The position numbers and the translations under genes were made by a program. Under the pieces are notes generated by a model, which ran no database searches, had not been told where the DNA came from, and saw only the letters and a program-made list of their open reading frames with translations. This document shows positions 26,854 through 34,968 of a stretch of 64,000 bases of DNA, in pieces (position 1 is the stretch's first letter; each line of letters starts with the position of its first letter). Source of the stretch: a virus; the IMG/VR virus record IMGVR_UViG_3300003323_000465, positions 1 to 64,000 of that record; one strand, given 5' to 3'.

Positions 26854-27861
26854 TTAAAGTATTTTACCTTCAAAAATTCTTTTATTTTCAACCCTGAATG
26901 TTCCATCCGCCTCAAATGAAACTACTGCAAATCCATGATTATAGCCATTTATATGTGGAGTATAATCAGGATGTAAATCAGAAAGGCATCCAGTCGTCCA
27001 ACAAGTAATAATACCTCCATTCATTTTCATAGCAGTATATTCAGAAGTCTTATGAACATGGCCAGCCAAAATAGATTCATTAGTTTTCAGGAAAGCATTT
27101 CTTGCAGGGGATACAGCAGTACCGAATCCTCTAAATATAGTATCTCCATGAACACAAGACAACCCTCCCATCATAACTTTTTGCTTATCTGTAAGCACTT
27201 TAATACCTAATTCATCACATCCAAAAATATAGGAGAATTCAAACTCAGGGATACCTAATAATTCAGGAGCTTTAGCCATAAGATAGCGCTCCCATCGCCT
27301 ATCATGATTACCCACACTTAAATAAATAGGAATACTTTCAAATTCACTTCTTAACCATCTAAGCACTTCTTTAGTAGAATCTATTTCATATTTAAGATCA
27401 CGTTTCCGAGGGTCGGTTTGAAAATAACTACAGGCATAAAAATCCACAAGATCTCCATTAATATGAACCGCTTTCACTCCTACGCTTTTGCCATAATCTA
27501 CTGCCAATTCAATTGCTCTTTTGTCGTGATATGGCACATGTAAATCAGATAAAATAAGAACTTTATTATGCCCCAATGGGATATGAAAGGGCTTTATTTC
27601 TTCTGAAAGTCCTTCGGGGAGAGAGTATGGATTAGTAGGGCGATCACTTATTTCGTGTCTGTTTTCATCCATTTTCAATTTCATCCTTTGTCCATTCTTT
27701 CCTCTAACTGTTCTCACCATAGACCTAGTTGATTCTTCACTAGTAAAAAACTTCTTGTTTTGATTAAAGATAAGCCGGGCCAGTTTAGCTTGTGGCATAT
27801 CAGGATATTTATCCGAATATTCACGTACAATGTCTGTTCTACTTGTCTTTTTCTGTGCCAT
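26854..27861 (-). CDS. Calcineurin-like metallophosphoesterase with N-terminal DNA-binding-like segment
   Basis: Residues 1-70 are basic and helical, resembling a helix-turn-helix or tether. Residues 100-310 form the phosphoesterase: SDLH (Asp106, His108), INGD (Asp137), GNHD (184-187), CVHGD, and AGHVHK near 270. These bind two metals. Relatives include nucleases (Mre11/SbcD type) and phosphatases. A separate host-type promoter and a 5-prime hairpin precede it. Given the replication and recombination neighbours, a DNA-processing role is likely but unproven. Confidence 0.8.
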   Translation of the reverse strand: MAQKKTSRTDIVREYSDKYPDMPQAKLARLIFNQNKKFFTSEESTRSMVRTVRGKNGQRMKLKMDENRHEISDRPTNPYSLPEGLSEEIKPFHIPLGHNKVLILSDLHVPYHDKRAIELAVDYGKSVGVKAVHINGDLVDFYACSYFQTDPRKRDLKYEIDSTKEVLRWLRSEFESIPIYLSVGNHDRRWERYLMAKAPELLGIPEFEFSYIFGCDELGIKVLTDKQKVMMGGLSCVHGDTIFRGFGTAVSPARNAFLKTNESILAGHVHKTSEYTAMKMNGGIITCWTTGCLSDLHPDYTPHINGYNHGFAVVSFEADGTFRVENKRIFEGKIL

Positions 27862-27886
27862 AAAATTTGTTTAGGTAAAGGGATAA

Positions 27887-27903
27887 ATTCGGCTTCTCCG
27901 AAT
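27887..27903 (-). promoter_or_regulatory. 5-prime leader hairpin of the phosphoesterase gene
   Basis: ATTCGG and CCGAAT pair around a five-base loop between the promoter and the start codon. It may stabilise the message or tune initiation. Confidence 0.5.
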
Positions 27904-27912
27904 CGATTATAA

Positions 27913-27920
27913 CAAAGGTA
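27913..27920 (-). promoter_or_regulatory. Host-type promoter box TACCTTTG
   Basis: Read leftward, TACCTTTG matches the Bacteroidota -7 element and lies about 50 bases before the phosphoesterase start. A clear TTTG -33 element is not visible. Confidence 0.5.
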
Positions 27921-27921
27921 A

Positions 27922-28587
27922 TTAGAATCTTATTAATACTCTTTGAATAGTTACACCCACAAATGGCCTTACTTTTAAATCACTACTAACCCCATATCCT
28001 ACTCCCACTCCAACACTCCACTTCTTAGGTGCTGGATAAGCTACCTTATAAGAGATAAGTTCCTCTACAGTGGTATGAGGGTTCATGTTTTTCACACTAA
28101 CTATTTCTCCGTCCTTAACCTTGTCATGGGATAAAACGTATTCATTAGTTACTTGCGTGAAGATTGAGAAGGAATCTGGAGAAGCAGTGGCCGAGTATTT
28201 CAGCCACTTATCTTCCCCTTTGGTTTTATAGATATGGGATATTGTATCAACATAATATGGAACTTGTACAACACTATCCCTAGTCACCATCTTCACATAA
28301 GAAGCATCCGTACTTCCTTTCTTATTCATTAATCTCGTTATCTCTTCATCCTTACCAGCCAAAAGACCCTTGTTAGAGTTTAATATGGCAGTAAGGGATT
28401 TTTTATCTGAGATAAGAGTGAGAATATGGGCTTCTTGTCTATTTAAAGAATCCCTTGTAATATGCAAAGTATCCTGCAAGGCTTTGGCTAGATTACTGGA
28501 TATTTCTTTAGGTGTGAATATTCCAGTGAATTGAATTACTATTATTAGTACGAGGGCTGCAATTAACAGCCATGTTTTTGTAGTCAT
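27922..28587 (-). CDS. Membrane-anchored periplasmic protein, spanin-like architecture
   Basis: The 221-residue protein has one N-terminal membrane helix (5-25), a coiled coil (35-100), a central domain, and a C-terminus of alternating residues (WSVGVGVGYG then RPFVGVTI) resembling outer-membrane beta strands. An inner-membrane anchor, periplasmic coil and outer-membrane-like end would suit a spanin that disrupts the outer membrane at lysis. Similar proteins with unknown function are common in Bacteroidota phages. The role is inference; the topology is seen. Confidence 0.6.
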   Translation of the reverse strand: MTTKTWLLIAALVLIIVIQFTGIFTPKEISSNLAKALQDTLHITRDSLNRQEAHILTLISDKKSLTAILNSNKGLLAGKDEEITRLMNKKGSTDASYVKMVTRDSVVQVPYYVDTISHIYKTKGEDKWLKYSATASPDSFSIFTQVTNEYVLSHDKVKDGEIVSVKNMNPHTTVEELISYKVAYPAPKKWSVGVGVGYGVSSDLKVRPFVGVTIQRVLIRF

Positions 28588-28597
28588 GGTTTTTGTT

Positions 28598-28891
28598 TTA
28601 TATTTTAGACAATCCTTTTATCTCCCTTATCAATTTACAACTAACCTTCACATCTAAATACAAATACTTTTTAGGATCACGATTTCCAGTCCATTTATCA
28701 AATAATGTTTTATTATCATTTCTAGTTATCCCTCTAGTTCTCAAAGCCCGGGATATATAAAGTGGATCTTTATTCTTATTCTTTTCATCTCCTAATATAA
28801 ACTCATCACTTATCAGCTCTTCATTAATCCATTTCTTGTTATTTTCTTGTGCGCGGAGGGAGAAGGTGAAGATGCCGAGGTAGATGCTCAT
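28598..28891 (-). CDS. Small basic protein of unknown function
   Basis: The start at 28891 overlaps the resolvase stop as ATGA and is preferred to an upstream ATG. The product has 97 residues and is rich in Lys, Arg and Asn, with segments LRTRGITRNDNKTLFDKW. A nucleic-acid-binding role is possible. It is coupled to the resolvase gene. Confidence 0.5.
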   Translation of the reverse strand: MSIYLGIFTFSLRAQENNKKWINEELISDEFILGDEKNKNKDPLYISRALRTRGITRNDNKTLFDKWTGNRDPKKYLYLDVKVSCKLIREIKGLSKI

Positions 28892-29352
28892 TTGCCTACA
28901 ATTTGAGTATCCCAATAAGTTACAGCTACAGCCAACGCAGCCCACATATCCCCCGATATACCAAAAGTATGACCCGGCTTTTTTTTAGTCCCAGGAGCGC
29001 CGAAACGATCTATCAGGGCTTGACGAATATTAGCATCTTTAGCTTTAGTTTGCCCACAAATGTGCATTTTGATATCTTTTCGGTAAATAAGATCGGGTGA
29101 TATATATGTATGTAATGATGCTTCTATGAATCTTCCTATCCATACACATGTTTCAAACACCTCTTTTCCAACAGCCATCCCATAACTTGCAATCATTTCA
29201 ATAACTACTCTATCATATGTATCAAATTCTACAAATTTCATATTTGATCTTAAATCATGGTTATCAATCTTGCCATAATTAAGTATCCCATGTTCTCCAA
29301 ATAACACATATGCACTCTGGATTGGCCCTGGATCAATAGCTAAAATAGTCAT
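28888..29352 (-). CDS. RuvC-like Holliday junction resolvase
   Basis: The 154-residue protein starts ILAIDPGP with Asp7, has VIEM with Glu52, KDANIRQALIDRFG (106-118), and GISGDMWAALAVA with Asp135. These are the RuvC fold acidic residues that bind metals and cut junctions. Phages use such enzymes to resolve branched replication intermediates before packaging. It is translated with genes on both sides (four-base overlaps at 29349-29352 and 28888-28891). Confidence 0.88.
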   Translation of the reverse strand: MTILAIDPGPIQSAYVLFGEHGILNYGKIDNHDLRSNMKFVEFDTYDRVVIEMIASYGMAVGKEVFETCVWIGRFIEASLHTYISPDLIYRKDIKMHICGQTKAKDANIRQALIDRFGAPGTKKKPGHTFGISGDMWAALAVAVTYWDTQIVGK

Positions 29353-29717
29353 GATTTATTATGATTTAATAGGGATGTCAAAATAGTTATTTGGTGATGT
29401 GATTCCTGAATAAGCCCATTGATTAAATTATACCAGAATAAATAATCTATAACCTCTCCATCCATCTCTTTCTGTGCATGCGCTGCTAATGGTTTTTCTC
29501 TAAACCTCACCGCCTGTTCTCCATAAGCTGATATTAAAAGGTAATTAACCTTTTCTCTCAGGAAAGTAGCTCCTTGAAGGCCATTGTGTATGAGAGATAA
29601 TTGATGTGTGATAGTGGAAATATCATCGTATGACACAGGGTTGCATACAAGTAATCTATACTTCTCTATATCATCTTTAATAGAATTAAGCCGTTCTCTT
29701 CTTTCTTTCTCGTTCAT
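29349..29717 (-). CDS. Helical protein upstream of the resolvase
   Basis: The 122-residue protein is mostly helical and charged, with no recognised motif. It follows a promoter (29724-29753) and overlaps the resolvase start by four bases, so it opens that transcription unit. A partner of the resolvase is possible. Confidence 0.55.
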   Translation of the reverse strand: MNEKERRERLNSIKDDIEKYRLLVCNPVSYDDISTITHQLSLIHNGLQGATFLREKVNYLLISAYGEQAVRFREKPLAAHAQKEMDGEVIDYLFWYNLINGLIQESHHQITILTSLLNHNKS

Positions 29718-29723
29718 GTATCA

Positions 29724-29753
29724 CAAATTTAATGATTAATAATGGAATACAAA
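29724..29753 (-). promoter_or_regulatory. Host-type promoter for the resolvase unit
   Basis: Read leftward: TTTG (29753-29750), 18 bases, TAAATTTG (29731-29724). The start codon at 29717 is only six bases beyond the -7 box. Confidence 0.6.
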
Positions 29754-29780
29754 TACATAGTACAATAATTGCCGGAAAAA

Positions 29781-30287
29781 TTAAACTGATTCCATCCATG
29801 CCTTAGGGATATTAAGTTTAGAAACATAAACATAATCGTAATTGCTATCCATAGTCATATCTACTGTAATCATTCCATCCTTAATCATCTTTTTAACCAA
29901 AACATTTATCATATGCTTTCTTCTGGCCACTCCATCATATCCTCTATTTTTCTTTTTATTAGAGAAGGTTTCAGATACAGTAAACACGCATTCGTTTTTC
30001 TTACGTTCACCTACAATTTCATTGATCTTTTCTCTATACTTATCATCAATCCGATAGGTCACAATATGCTCATTTATTAGCCGATGGACAGTTCTTCTAT
30101 CTCTATTTATAAAGGGAGCTACTTCCATATTGGATATCCCTAACTTATTTGTTAAAAGATATACATAGGCCATTCGAGCAGCAGTAATGACATATGCCCT
30201 TCCCTTTTTATTACTTATCTGCTCAGGAGTCACCCCAAAGGATTCACATACAGCTTTAAGTATTGCATTTCCTGATCTAAGCTCCAT
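29781..30287 (-). CDS. DnaA domain IV-like DNA-binding protein A
   Basis: Residues 25-75 resemble the C-terminal DNA-binding domain of DnaA: a Lys/Arg helix, AARMAYVYLLTNKLGIS, then NMEVAPFINRDRRTVHRLI, where DnaA has an LGxSxxEIGxxFxRDHTTV motif. There is no AAA+ ATPase part. The C-terminal 50 residues may form a winged helix. A neighbouring gene is a divergent paralogue. A phage initiator, helicase loader or mimic of host DnaA binding is likely; which one is unknown. Confidence 0.75.
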   Translation of the reverse strand: MELRSGNAILKAVCESFGVTPEQISNKKGRAYVITAARMAYVYLLTNKLGISNMEVAPFINRDRRTVHRLINEHIVTYRIDDKYREKINEIVGERKKNECVFTVSETFSNKKKNRGYDGVARRKHMINVLVKKMIKDGMITVDMTMDSNYDYVYVSKLNIPKAWMESV

Positions 30288-30768
30288 AATCCATTAATTT
30301 GACAGTGTGAGTATAATGCCCATTATTATCTGTATATCCTTCTACTTTAACAATGCCTTCATCAAGTAACATCTTCATAAAATCTTTAAGCATCAATTCT
30401 TCTTTTTTATTATTACTATACCCTGAATACTCCCTAAAACGTCTGGAATGCTCTTTTATTACTTTCCCCTGCGGTTCTTCTTTCCCATAATTACTCATAA
30501 ACTGAATATATCTTGAATTATACTTGATATATTCTTCATGCTTTTTTAACCGGTAAAAAGAACTACAACGTCCCCATTTCATTATTTCAGATATTTCACG
30601 AGGGGTATAATTGCCTATCTTGAAAAGATTATACGTTATTGCTGTCCTTAAAAATACCATGTTTTCTGTAGAACTATTATTGCTAAGGCATTTTGGTGTT
30701 GTATTAAAAGCCTTACATGTTTTCTCTACTATTTCTTCTGCCAACGTTTTTATTTCCTCTCGTGCCAT
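30277..30768 (-). CDS. DnaA domain IV-like DNA-binding protein B
   Basis: The 163-residue protein aligns end to end with its neighbour at 29781: both have a CxxFxxTP segment, a helix-turn-helix core (here YTPREISEIMKWGRCSSFYRL), Lys-rich linkers and a similar C-terminal (MLLDEGIVKVEG). The DnaA signature is more eroded. It overlaps the primase-helicase gene by 19 bases and its paralogue by 11, so all three are made together. Likely another origin-binding or loading factor. Confidence 0.65.
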   Translation of the reverse strand: MAREEIKTLAEEIVEKTCKAFNTTPKCLSNNSSTENMVFLRTAITYNLFKIGNYTPREISEIMKWGRCSSFYRLKKHEEYIKYNSRYIQFMSNYGKEEPQGKVIKEHSRRFREYSGYSNNKKEELMLKDFMKMLLDEGIVKVEGYTDNNGHYTHTVKLMDYGA

Positions 30769-32585
30769 AATGGATCTTCATTTGTTTCTGTCATGAGTAA
30801 TCTGTGTTTATCAAAGGCGGCTATGATATTTATTGTATTGCCGCTCCCTCGTTTATTAAAAAGCCGGATGTAAGACCTATCCGAAAGGTATTCTGTATTA
30901 TAAGAAGTGGACCTGTCTATATCTTCACACATGCTGAGATACACCATAAAATCCAAATTATCTGCTATCTTCTGGCTACCTCTTATATCCCCATATAAAT
31001 CCCTCTTTGTCTTATCTGCGGTCTTTACTACGTGAATGATCAGTAGGATAAAAAGGTCAAACTCATTGGCTAATTCCTTTAGATCTGCTGTATTCTTATT
31101 GGATGCTTCCACTTCGCCCTTATTGCCTTCTGCCATGAGGGATAACCCATCAACCAGTAAAATATCTATCTTTCCTGCCTTGTTGGAGTTTTCGATAATA
31201 GCGTTCCGATAATCATCAGTACTTAACCTGCTATTCTGGCTTATGAAAAGGCTGTTGCCGAGTCGTTTAGCTATATCCTTGTGCATTGCTACACGGGCTG
31301 TTTCTATATCCTTTTCGTAATAGTCTTTGATCACATCAGAGGCGTTATAGCCCGGAATATCCACTATCTGGTCTATCTCCCTTTCCAACCACTGATACCA
31401 GCTCATTTCTGCAGTATTCACCATCCCTATAGCCCCATGTTCTGAGATGTTGTGGTTTAGGATCTGTTGGGCTAGTAGTGACTTCTTGGTTCCTCCTAGT
31501 CCTATTATTCCCCCTACCTTCCCCCTTAATTTGCCCTTAAATTCTTTGTCGATAGAAGGTATCCCAAAGTACAATTTAGAGCGTTTATCCAGCACCATAG
31601 CCTCATATCCCGGTACTAATTCTGCTACTGTTTTCCATGCCTTTTCTTGTATTGGTTTGATCTTCCCACTTCGTTCTATCCTTCTCTCTGCGTTCTTGAC
31701 TATCTGCTTTAGCTCTTCATCGTCTAATGGATTAGGGCTACATTGATTTATAGACCGGATAATCTGTAGAACAGAATTTTTATGGAGTTGGCCATTTGTA
31801 AGGTCAAAAAGCATTGCACTCTGTCTAAAGAACTGAGAATTGCGCTCACCTTCTTGTGGAGGGCAAAAGAAATCCCCATCACTAAATAATTCCCCCCTAT
31901 GCACATCTGTAGGCTTCGGCTTATTAATGATGTTAGCCCAATGAATAGACAGGAGGTTATTACGAGTAATATTATATATAGGCTTAGGCCGCAAGAAATC
32001 AGTTCTTGGATTAAGAGCGAGTTCTTTAATTTCATAGATCGTGAGATTTTGAAGTTCATCAAAAGATAATTCTACTTTATAAAGACCAGATTTATCATTT
32101 TTAGAATTAGGAACACGAAAAATCCTTACTGCATCATAAATCTTCATGTCCAAATTATCCACATGTTCTGCTATCTCATATGCTAATTCCTTCATTTGCC
32201 AATATAGATCAGGGCTACCGGTAAAACCACCAAAGCACTTAGCGTCTATCATTAAATGGAATCCCTTGTTGCCACTGAAATAATAGGTAATATCATCAGG
32301 GCTAAGAGAGAATTCAGTATTAAGATAAGCTACTGCCTTTACTGCATTCTGCCTTGCTAATTCAAGATCCCCACAGTCTATATCTAAGGGAAATGCGTCT
32401 GCATATAAATCCCCTGGATAAAGAGCTATAGAGCCTCCATTAACCCGGATATATTCCATCACATTAGCATCGAAAGAAAAGAGAGAAGCATAACGTTCGT
32501 AATTGCAAGGAGCTGGATCGATATTCCCTACAGGGATAATTACATTCCTATTCTGTAGACTATGCTCTACTATTTCTTTATACAT
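30750..32585 (-). CDS. Primase-helicase: AEP-type primase, PriCT-like linker, RecA-fold helicase
   Basis: The 611-residue protein has an archaeo-eukaryotic-type primase domain: FPLDID (catalytic acids 68 and 70), SGNKGFH (104-110), and DAVRIFRVPNSKND (151-164). A helical linker near 250-305 resembles PriCT. The helicase part has Walker A GLGGTKKSLL (362-371) and Walker B ILLVDG (475-480). It would unwind DNA and lay primers at the phage fork. A 340-base structured leader precedes it. No DNA polymerase is seen in the window, so it probably works with a host polymerase or one encoded outside. Confidence 0.85.
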   Translation of the reverse strand: MYKEIVEHSLQNRNVIIPVGNIDPAPCNYERYASLFSFDANVMEYIRVNGGSIALYPGDLYADAFPLDIDCGDLELARQNAVKAVAYLNTEFSLSPDDITYYFSGNKGFHLMIDAKCFGGFTGSPDLYWQMKELAYEIAEHVDNLDMKIYDAVRIFRVPNSKNDKSGLYKVELSFDELQNLTIYEIKELALNPRTDFLRPKPIYNITRNNLLSIHWANIINKPKPTDVHRGELFSDGDFFCPPQEGERNSQFFRQSAMLFDLTNGQLHKNSVLQIIRSINQCSPNPLDDEELKQIVKNAERRIERSGKIKPIQEKAWKTVAELVPGYEAMVLDKRSKLYFGIPSIDKEFKGKLRGKVGGIIGLGGTKKSLLAQQILNHNISEHGAIGMVNTAEMSWYQWLEREIDQIVDIPGYNASDVIKDYYEKDIETARVAMHKDIAKRLGNSLFISQNSRLSTDDYRNAIIENSNKAGKIDILLVDGLSLMAEGNKGEVEASNKNTADLKELANEFDLFILLIIHVVKTADKTKRDLYGDIRGSQKIADNLDFMVYLSMCEDIDRSTSYNTEYLSDRSYIRLFNKRGSGNTINIIAAFDKHRLLMTETNEDPLWHERK

Positions 32586-32719
32586 TCAGGTATATGGATT
32601 AAAATAAAAAGAAATGGCTAAAATTTATGAGAAGTTACGATTGTGGTGTACTTCTAGGTATGGACATTATTCATATTCATGGTATTAAGGACTGTAGGAA
32701 AGGGAATGTTTTAAAAATA

Positions 32720-32920
32720 AAGCCTGTACAACCAGTCTGAGAGGGTTGCTACTTCCCTTCTCCACTTTTCAGTGTTGTTGTGCGTAGTTGATTCTGATGT
32801 AGCGATCAGATACAGACTTTATTTAGTTATTTAAATACCCAGGCTCTACACATAAATTACGTGACTTGGGATTTGAACCCACAAAAGCCTTACCACACCT
32901 TACAAGGGACGGGTATTAAT
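32720..32920 (-). ncRNA. Candidate structured RNA or leader upstream of primase-helicase
   Basis: The 338 bases between 32586 and 32923 hold no convincing gene. Read leftward, AATACCC pairs with GGGTATT and AGGCT with AGCCT, enclosing TGGG-TTCAAAT-CCCA and CACGTA-ATT-TATGTG; the last needs a G-U pair that fits RNA from this strand. Further on are TCTGAT-6-ATCAGA, CACT-GAAA-AGTG and CAACC-10-GGTTG. A competing stem GAGAAGGG with CCCTCTC shares bases with the last one. It could be a riboregulator, a stable ncRNA or a decayed tRNA. No canonical tRNA could be folded. Confidence 0.5.
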
Positions 32921-32923
32921 TAT

Positions 32924-33181
32924 TTAAAATGGAAGATCTCCGGGTGAGGATTTATACTGTTCATTACTTCTCCGCTGATTACCATTATTACCAGCTGGCT
33001 CTAACTTCCCACTATTCCAAATATCCTTACCATTCTTATTCTTCCAGCAGCCAAATTTATACTTGCCGGGAGCAAGAGGTTCTGTAATTTCCAGATAGCC
33101 ATTAAGTACTGGCTGTTTGTTTTCTGGTGTTGCTTTTTCGTTTTTAAAAAGTGTTACTGGTGTTGCTTTAAAATCAGCCAT
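32924..33181 (-). CDS. Small protein with SSB-type C-terminal tip
   Basis: The 85-residue protein has a compact beta-type body (residues 5-60, including GYLEITEPLAPGKYKFG) and a Gln/Asn/Ser-rich tail ending in GDLPF, like the DDDIPF tip of bacterial single-stranded DNA-binding proteins. That tip recruits replication proteins. Its place next to the primase-helicase supports a single-stranded DNA role. The body is too short to identify an OB fold. Confidence 0.5.
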   Translation of the reverse strand: MADFKATPVTLFKNEKATPENKQPVLNGYLEITEPLAPGKYKFGCWKNKNGKDIWNSGKLEPAGNNGNQRRSNEQYKSSPGDLPF

Positions 33182-33205
33182 TGTTGTTTTATTTAAGTTA
33201 AAAAT

Positions 33206-33727
33206 TTAGATATTTTGTAATGTTTTATGTTCACGAAATTTAGCTTTGTATTGAGGATCAGGAGCCATATTATCCAATTCCATCATCACATCTACCACCG
33301 CAGCAAGCCCCTTATATTGATCTTCTAATATCTCCACCTTTGTGTAATATAAATATTGATCAATGTGGATATCTGTGTTAATTTCAAAGGCATATTCAAT
33401 TTTAGCCATTTCTTGTTCAGAGTAACCAGTGAGTCTTAATAGCCTGCTAGCAAGATAATCATGATCTAATATTTCTCCAGCCTTCTCACTATGGGGAAAT
33501 CTTGAAATTTGATTATGTAATCTATCTGTAAAGAATAAGTAGCTCCACCACTCAACATCTCTATCACACATAGGATTATAAAAATCATCTAATTCCAAAT
33601 TAGCCCCTTCCGCATCCGCTACAATATTTCCCACTGCACAACATTTACAATCTCCTTTAGCTAATGTTCCCTCAAAATATGCCTTTACTAAGGCGTTATA
33701 GGCACGATTAAATCTTTCTGAGTTCAT
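33206..33727 (-). CDS. C-A-x-G family protein, replication-side member
   Basis: The 173-residue protein is helical and contains GDCKCCAVGNIVADAEG near residues 25-41, the core of a motif repeated in at least eight other small proteins of the leftward block. The rest is helical with several Trp and Tyr. It overlaps the next upstream gene by four bases. No enzymatic function is recognised; a structural metal or DNA-mimic role is only a guess. Confidence 0.55.
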   Translation of the reverse strand: MNSERFNRAYNALVKAYFEGTLAKGDCKCCAVGNIVADAEGANLELDDFYNPMCDRDVEWWSYLFFTDRLHNQISRFPHSEKAGEILDHDYLASRLLRLTGYSEQEMAKIEYAFEINTDIHIDQYLYYTKVEILEDQYKGLAAVVDVMMELDNMAPDPQYKAKFREHKTLQNI

Positions 33728-34107
33728 GCTTCTTGTAGTTTTAAAGTAGGGTGATTAATAAGTAAAGGTTTTATTTCGTCAATGTTTATTTGATCGATTA
33801 TTGAATCAGGAATGTTGAGTGTGAAGGAGTATTCTGGAAGGCCAGGGCGAAAGATAACAGGAGTAGAATCAAATTTACGGATATAATCTATAGTTTTTCT
33901 ATCCAAAATGATACAATTTTCTTGTTGATGAGGAAGGTGTAGATATGGATAAAAAGCACATGCAGTAACGATTGCTTTGGGAAATATATCCCTAACTGCC
34001 AAAGCTACTGCACAGTTAGTTGATACATTTTCCATTTCTCCAAATCCGCAATTCTTACTTCTCTCCAAAATCTCTTTAGTTACTGTTATTGTCAGTTGAT
34101 AACTCAT
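33724..34107 (-). CDS. Conserved small phage protein
   Basis: The 127-residue protein has a NCAVALAVRDIFPKA motif near 31-45 and a beta-rich C-terminal half. I have the impression of a widespread phage family with a Cys-x-x-Ala-x-Ala pattern but cannot name it. It overlaps the next upstream gene by 32 bases and the downstream one by four. Confidence 0.55.
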   Translation of the reverse strand: MSYQLTITVTKEILERSKNCGFGEMENVSTNCAVALAVRDIFPKAIVTACAFYPYLHLPHQQENCIILDRKTIDYIRKFDSTPVIFRPGLPEYSFTLNIPDSIIDQINIDEIKPLLINHPTLKLQEA

Positions 34108-34336
34108 TGTTTAGTATTTTTATAGTTACAGGAATCTCGTTTTCTTCAAGTATCTCCAATACCAACCCCATACTTACCCCCTTTGCCCTATTGGGATACT
34201 TATTGTAATAATTGATTGAGGTAGAATGATACATATCCTTTCTATCCTCTAATACCTTTTCAAACACCTCAGCAACCTCCGGGTATTTCTCTCGTAGCTT
34301 TTCTGCGTTAAATGATGTATCTCTTCTAAACGTCAT
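34076..34336 (-). CDS. Small helical protein
   Basis: The 86-residue protein is charged and helical (EKLREKYPEVAEVFEKVLEDRK). Its 3-prime end overlaps the next gene by 32 bases. Function unknown. Confidence 0.5.
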   Translation of the reverse strand: MTFRRDTSFNAEKLREKYPEVAEVFEKVLEDRKDMYHSTSINYYNKYPNRAKGVSMGLVLEILEENEIPVTIKILNNELSTDNNSN

Positions 34337-34341
34337 AATAA

Positions 34342-34590
34342 TTAAATTTCTTTACAGCCCTTATACGCTATATAATCATATAATTTAGGGGCATAGTGTG
34401 AATATCCCTTAGTTACTACATAATCTATTTGCTTCCCCCTTCCATCTTCCGAAATCCAACTCCACGTATCTCCATTTAGTAGAGGAGTAGTTAATACAGT
34501 AACCTTAAGGCATAAATTATATTCAAACTCATAATGTACATCCCCTGCCTTTATATTTTCTATGATTATATTACCTCTTGTGTGTGTCAT
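34342..34590 (-). CDS. Small beta-rich protein
   Basis: The 82-residue protein shows alternating hydrophobics and several Trp and Tyr residues, with no motif. It lies five bases upstream of the following gene and 27 bases after a possible terminator. Unknown function. Confidence 0.5.
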   Translation of the reverse strand: MTHTRGNIIIENIKAGDVHYEFEYNLCLKVTVLTTPLLNGDTWSWISEDGRGKQIDYVVTKGYSHYAPKLYDYIAYKGCKEI

Positions 34591-34617
34591 AATTATTGAT
34601 ATTAAAACTTATAAATA

Positions 34618-34642
34618 ACCCCGTAATAAGACTAAAACAGGG
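34618..34642 (-). terminator. Possible terminator in the leftward block
   Basis: Read leftward, CCCTGT pairs with ACGGGG (one G-U pair) around a 13-base loop and is followed by TTATTTAT. It lies after the gene at 34680. Confidence 0.45.
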
Positions 34643-34679
34643 ATAATAAAATGGATCTATCTGTTATGAACTGTGTGTT

Positions 34680-34931
34680 TTAAATGTATTCTGGATAATT
34701 TTGGGCAAACCATTCATCAAACCATTTGTCATCATAATAAACTAACTTAACTCCTTCGTCCCACGCTTCTTTTGCAAGAGCTTTTATTTTAAGTTTAAAA
34801 TGTTGATTAGACCACATAGCTGCATCTAGGAACCCAGCCATAAAATATTGAGAACGTAAATCTTCCACGCTTCCATATCTTCTAATACATTCCCGTTCTG
34901 CTTCTTCATATCTCTCTTCAGGTGTTGTCAT
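34680..34931 (-). CDS. Small acidic helical protein
   Basis: The 83-residue protein starts at a host-type promoter and ends before a possible terminator, so it is probably monocistronic. It is rich in Glu, Tyr and Trp. No motif is recognised. Confidence 0.55.
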   Translation of the reverse strand: MTTPEERYEEAERECIRRYGSVEDLRSQYFMAGFLDAAMWSNQHFKLKIKALAKEAWDEGVKLVYYDDKWFDEWFAQNYPEYI

Positions 34932-34935
34932 GGTA

Positions 34936-34966
34936 TAAAGTTAAGAGTTATTTTCTAATTAGCAAA
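34936..34966 (-). promoter_or_regulatory. Host-type promoter
   Basis: Read leftward: TTTG (34966-34963) within TTTTGCTAATTAG, 19 bases, TAACTTTA (34943-34936), then the ATG at 34931. Confidence 0.75.
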
Positions 34967-34968
34967 AT

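Noticed and set aside
32840-32912. tRNA gene on the minus strand (TTCAAAT T-arm, CTTGTAA anticodon-like loop)
   Set aside because: The T-arm-like hairpin is good, but no acceptor, D or anticodon stem of normal size can be formed; kept only as a structured element.
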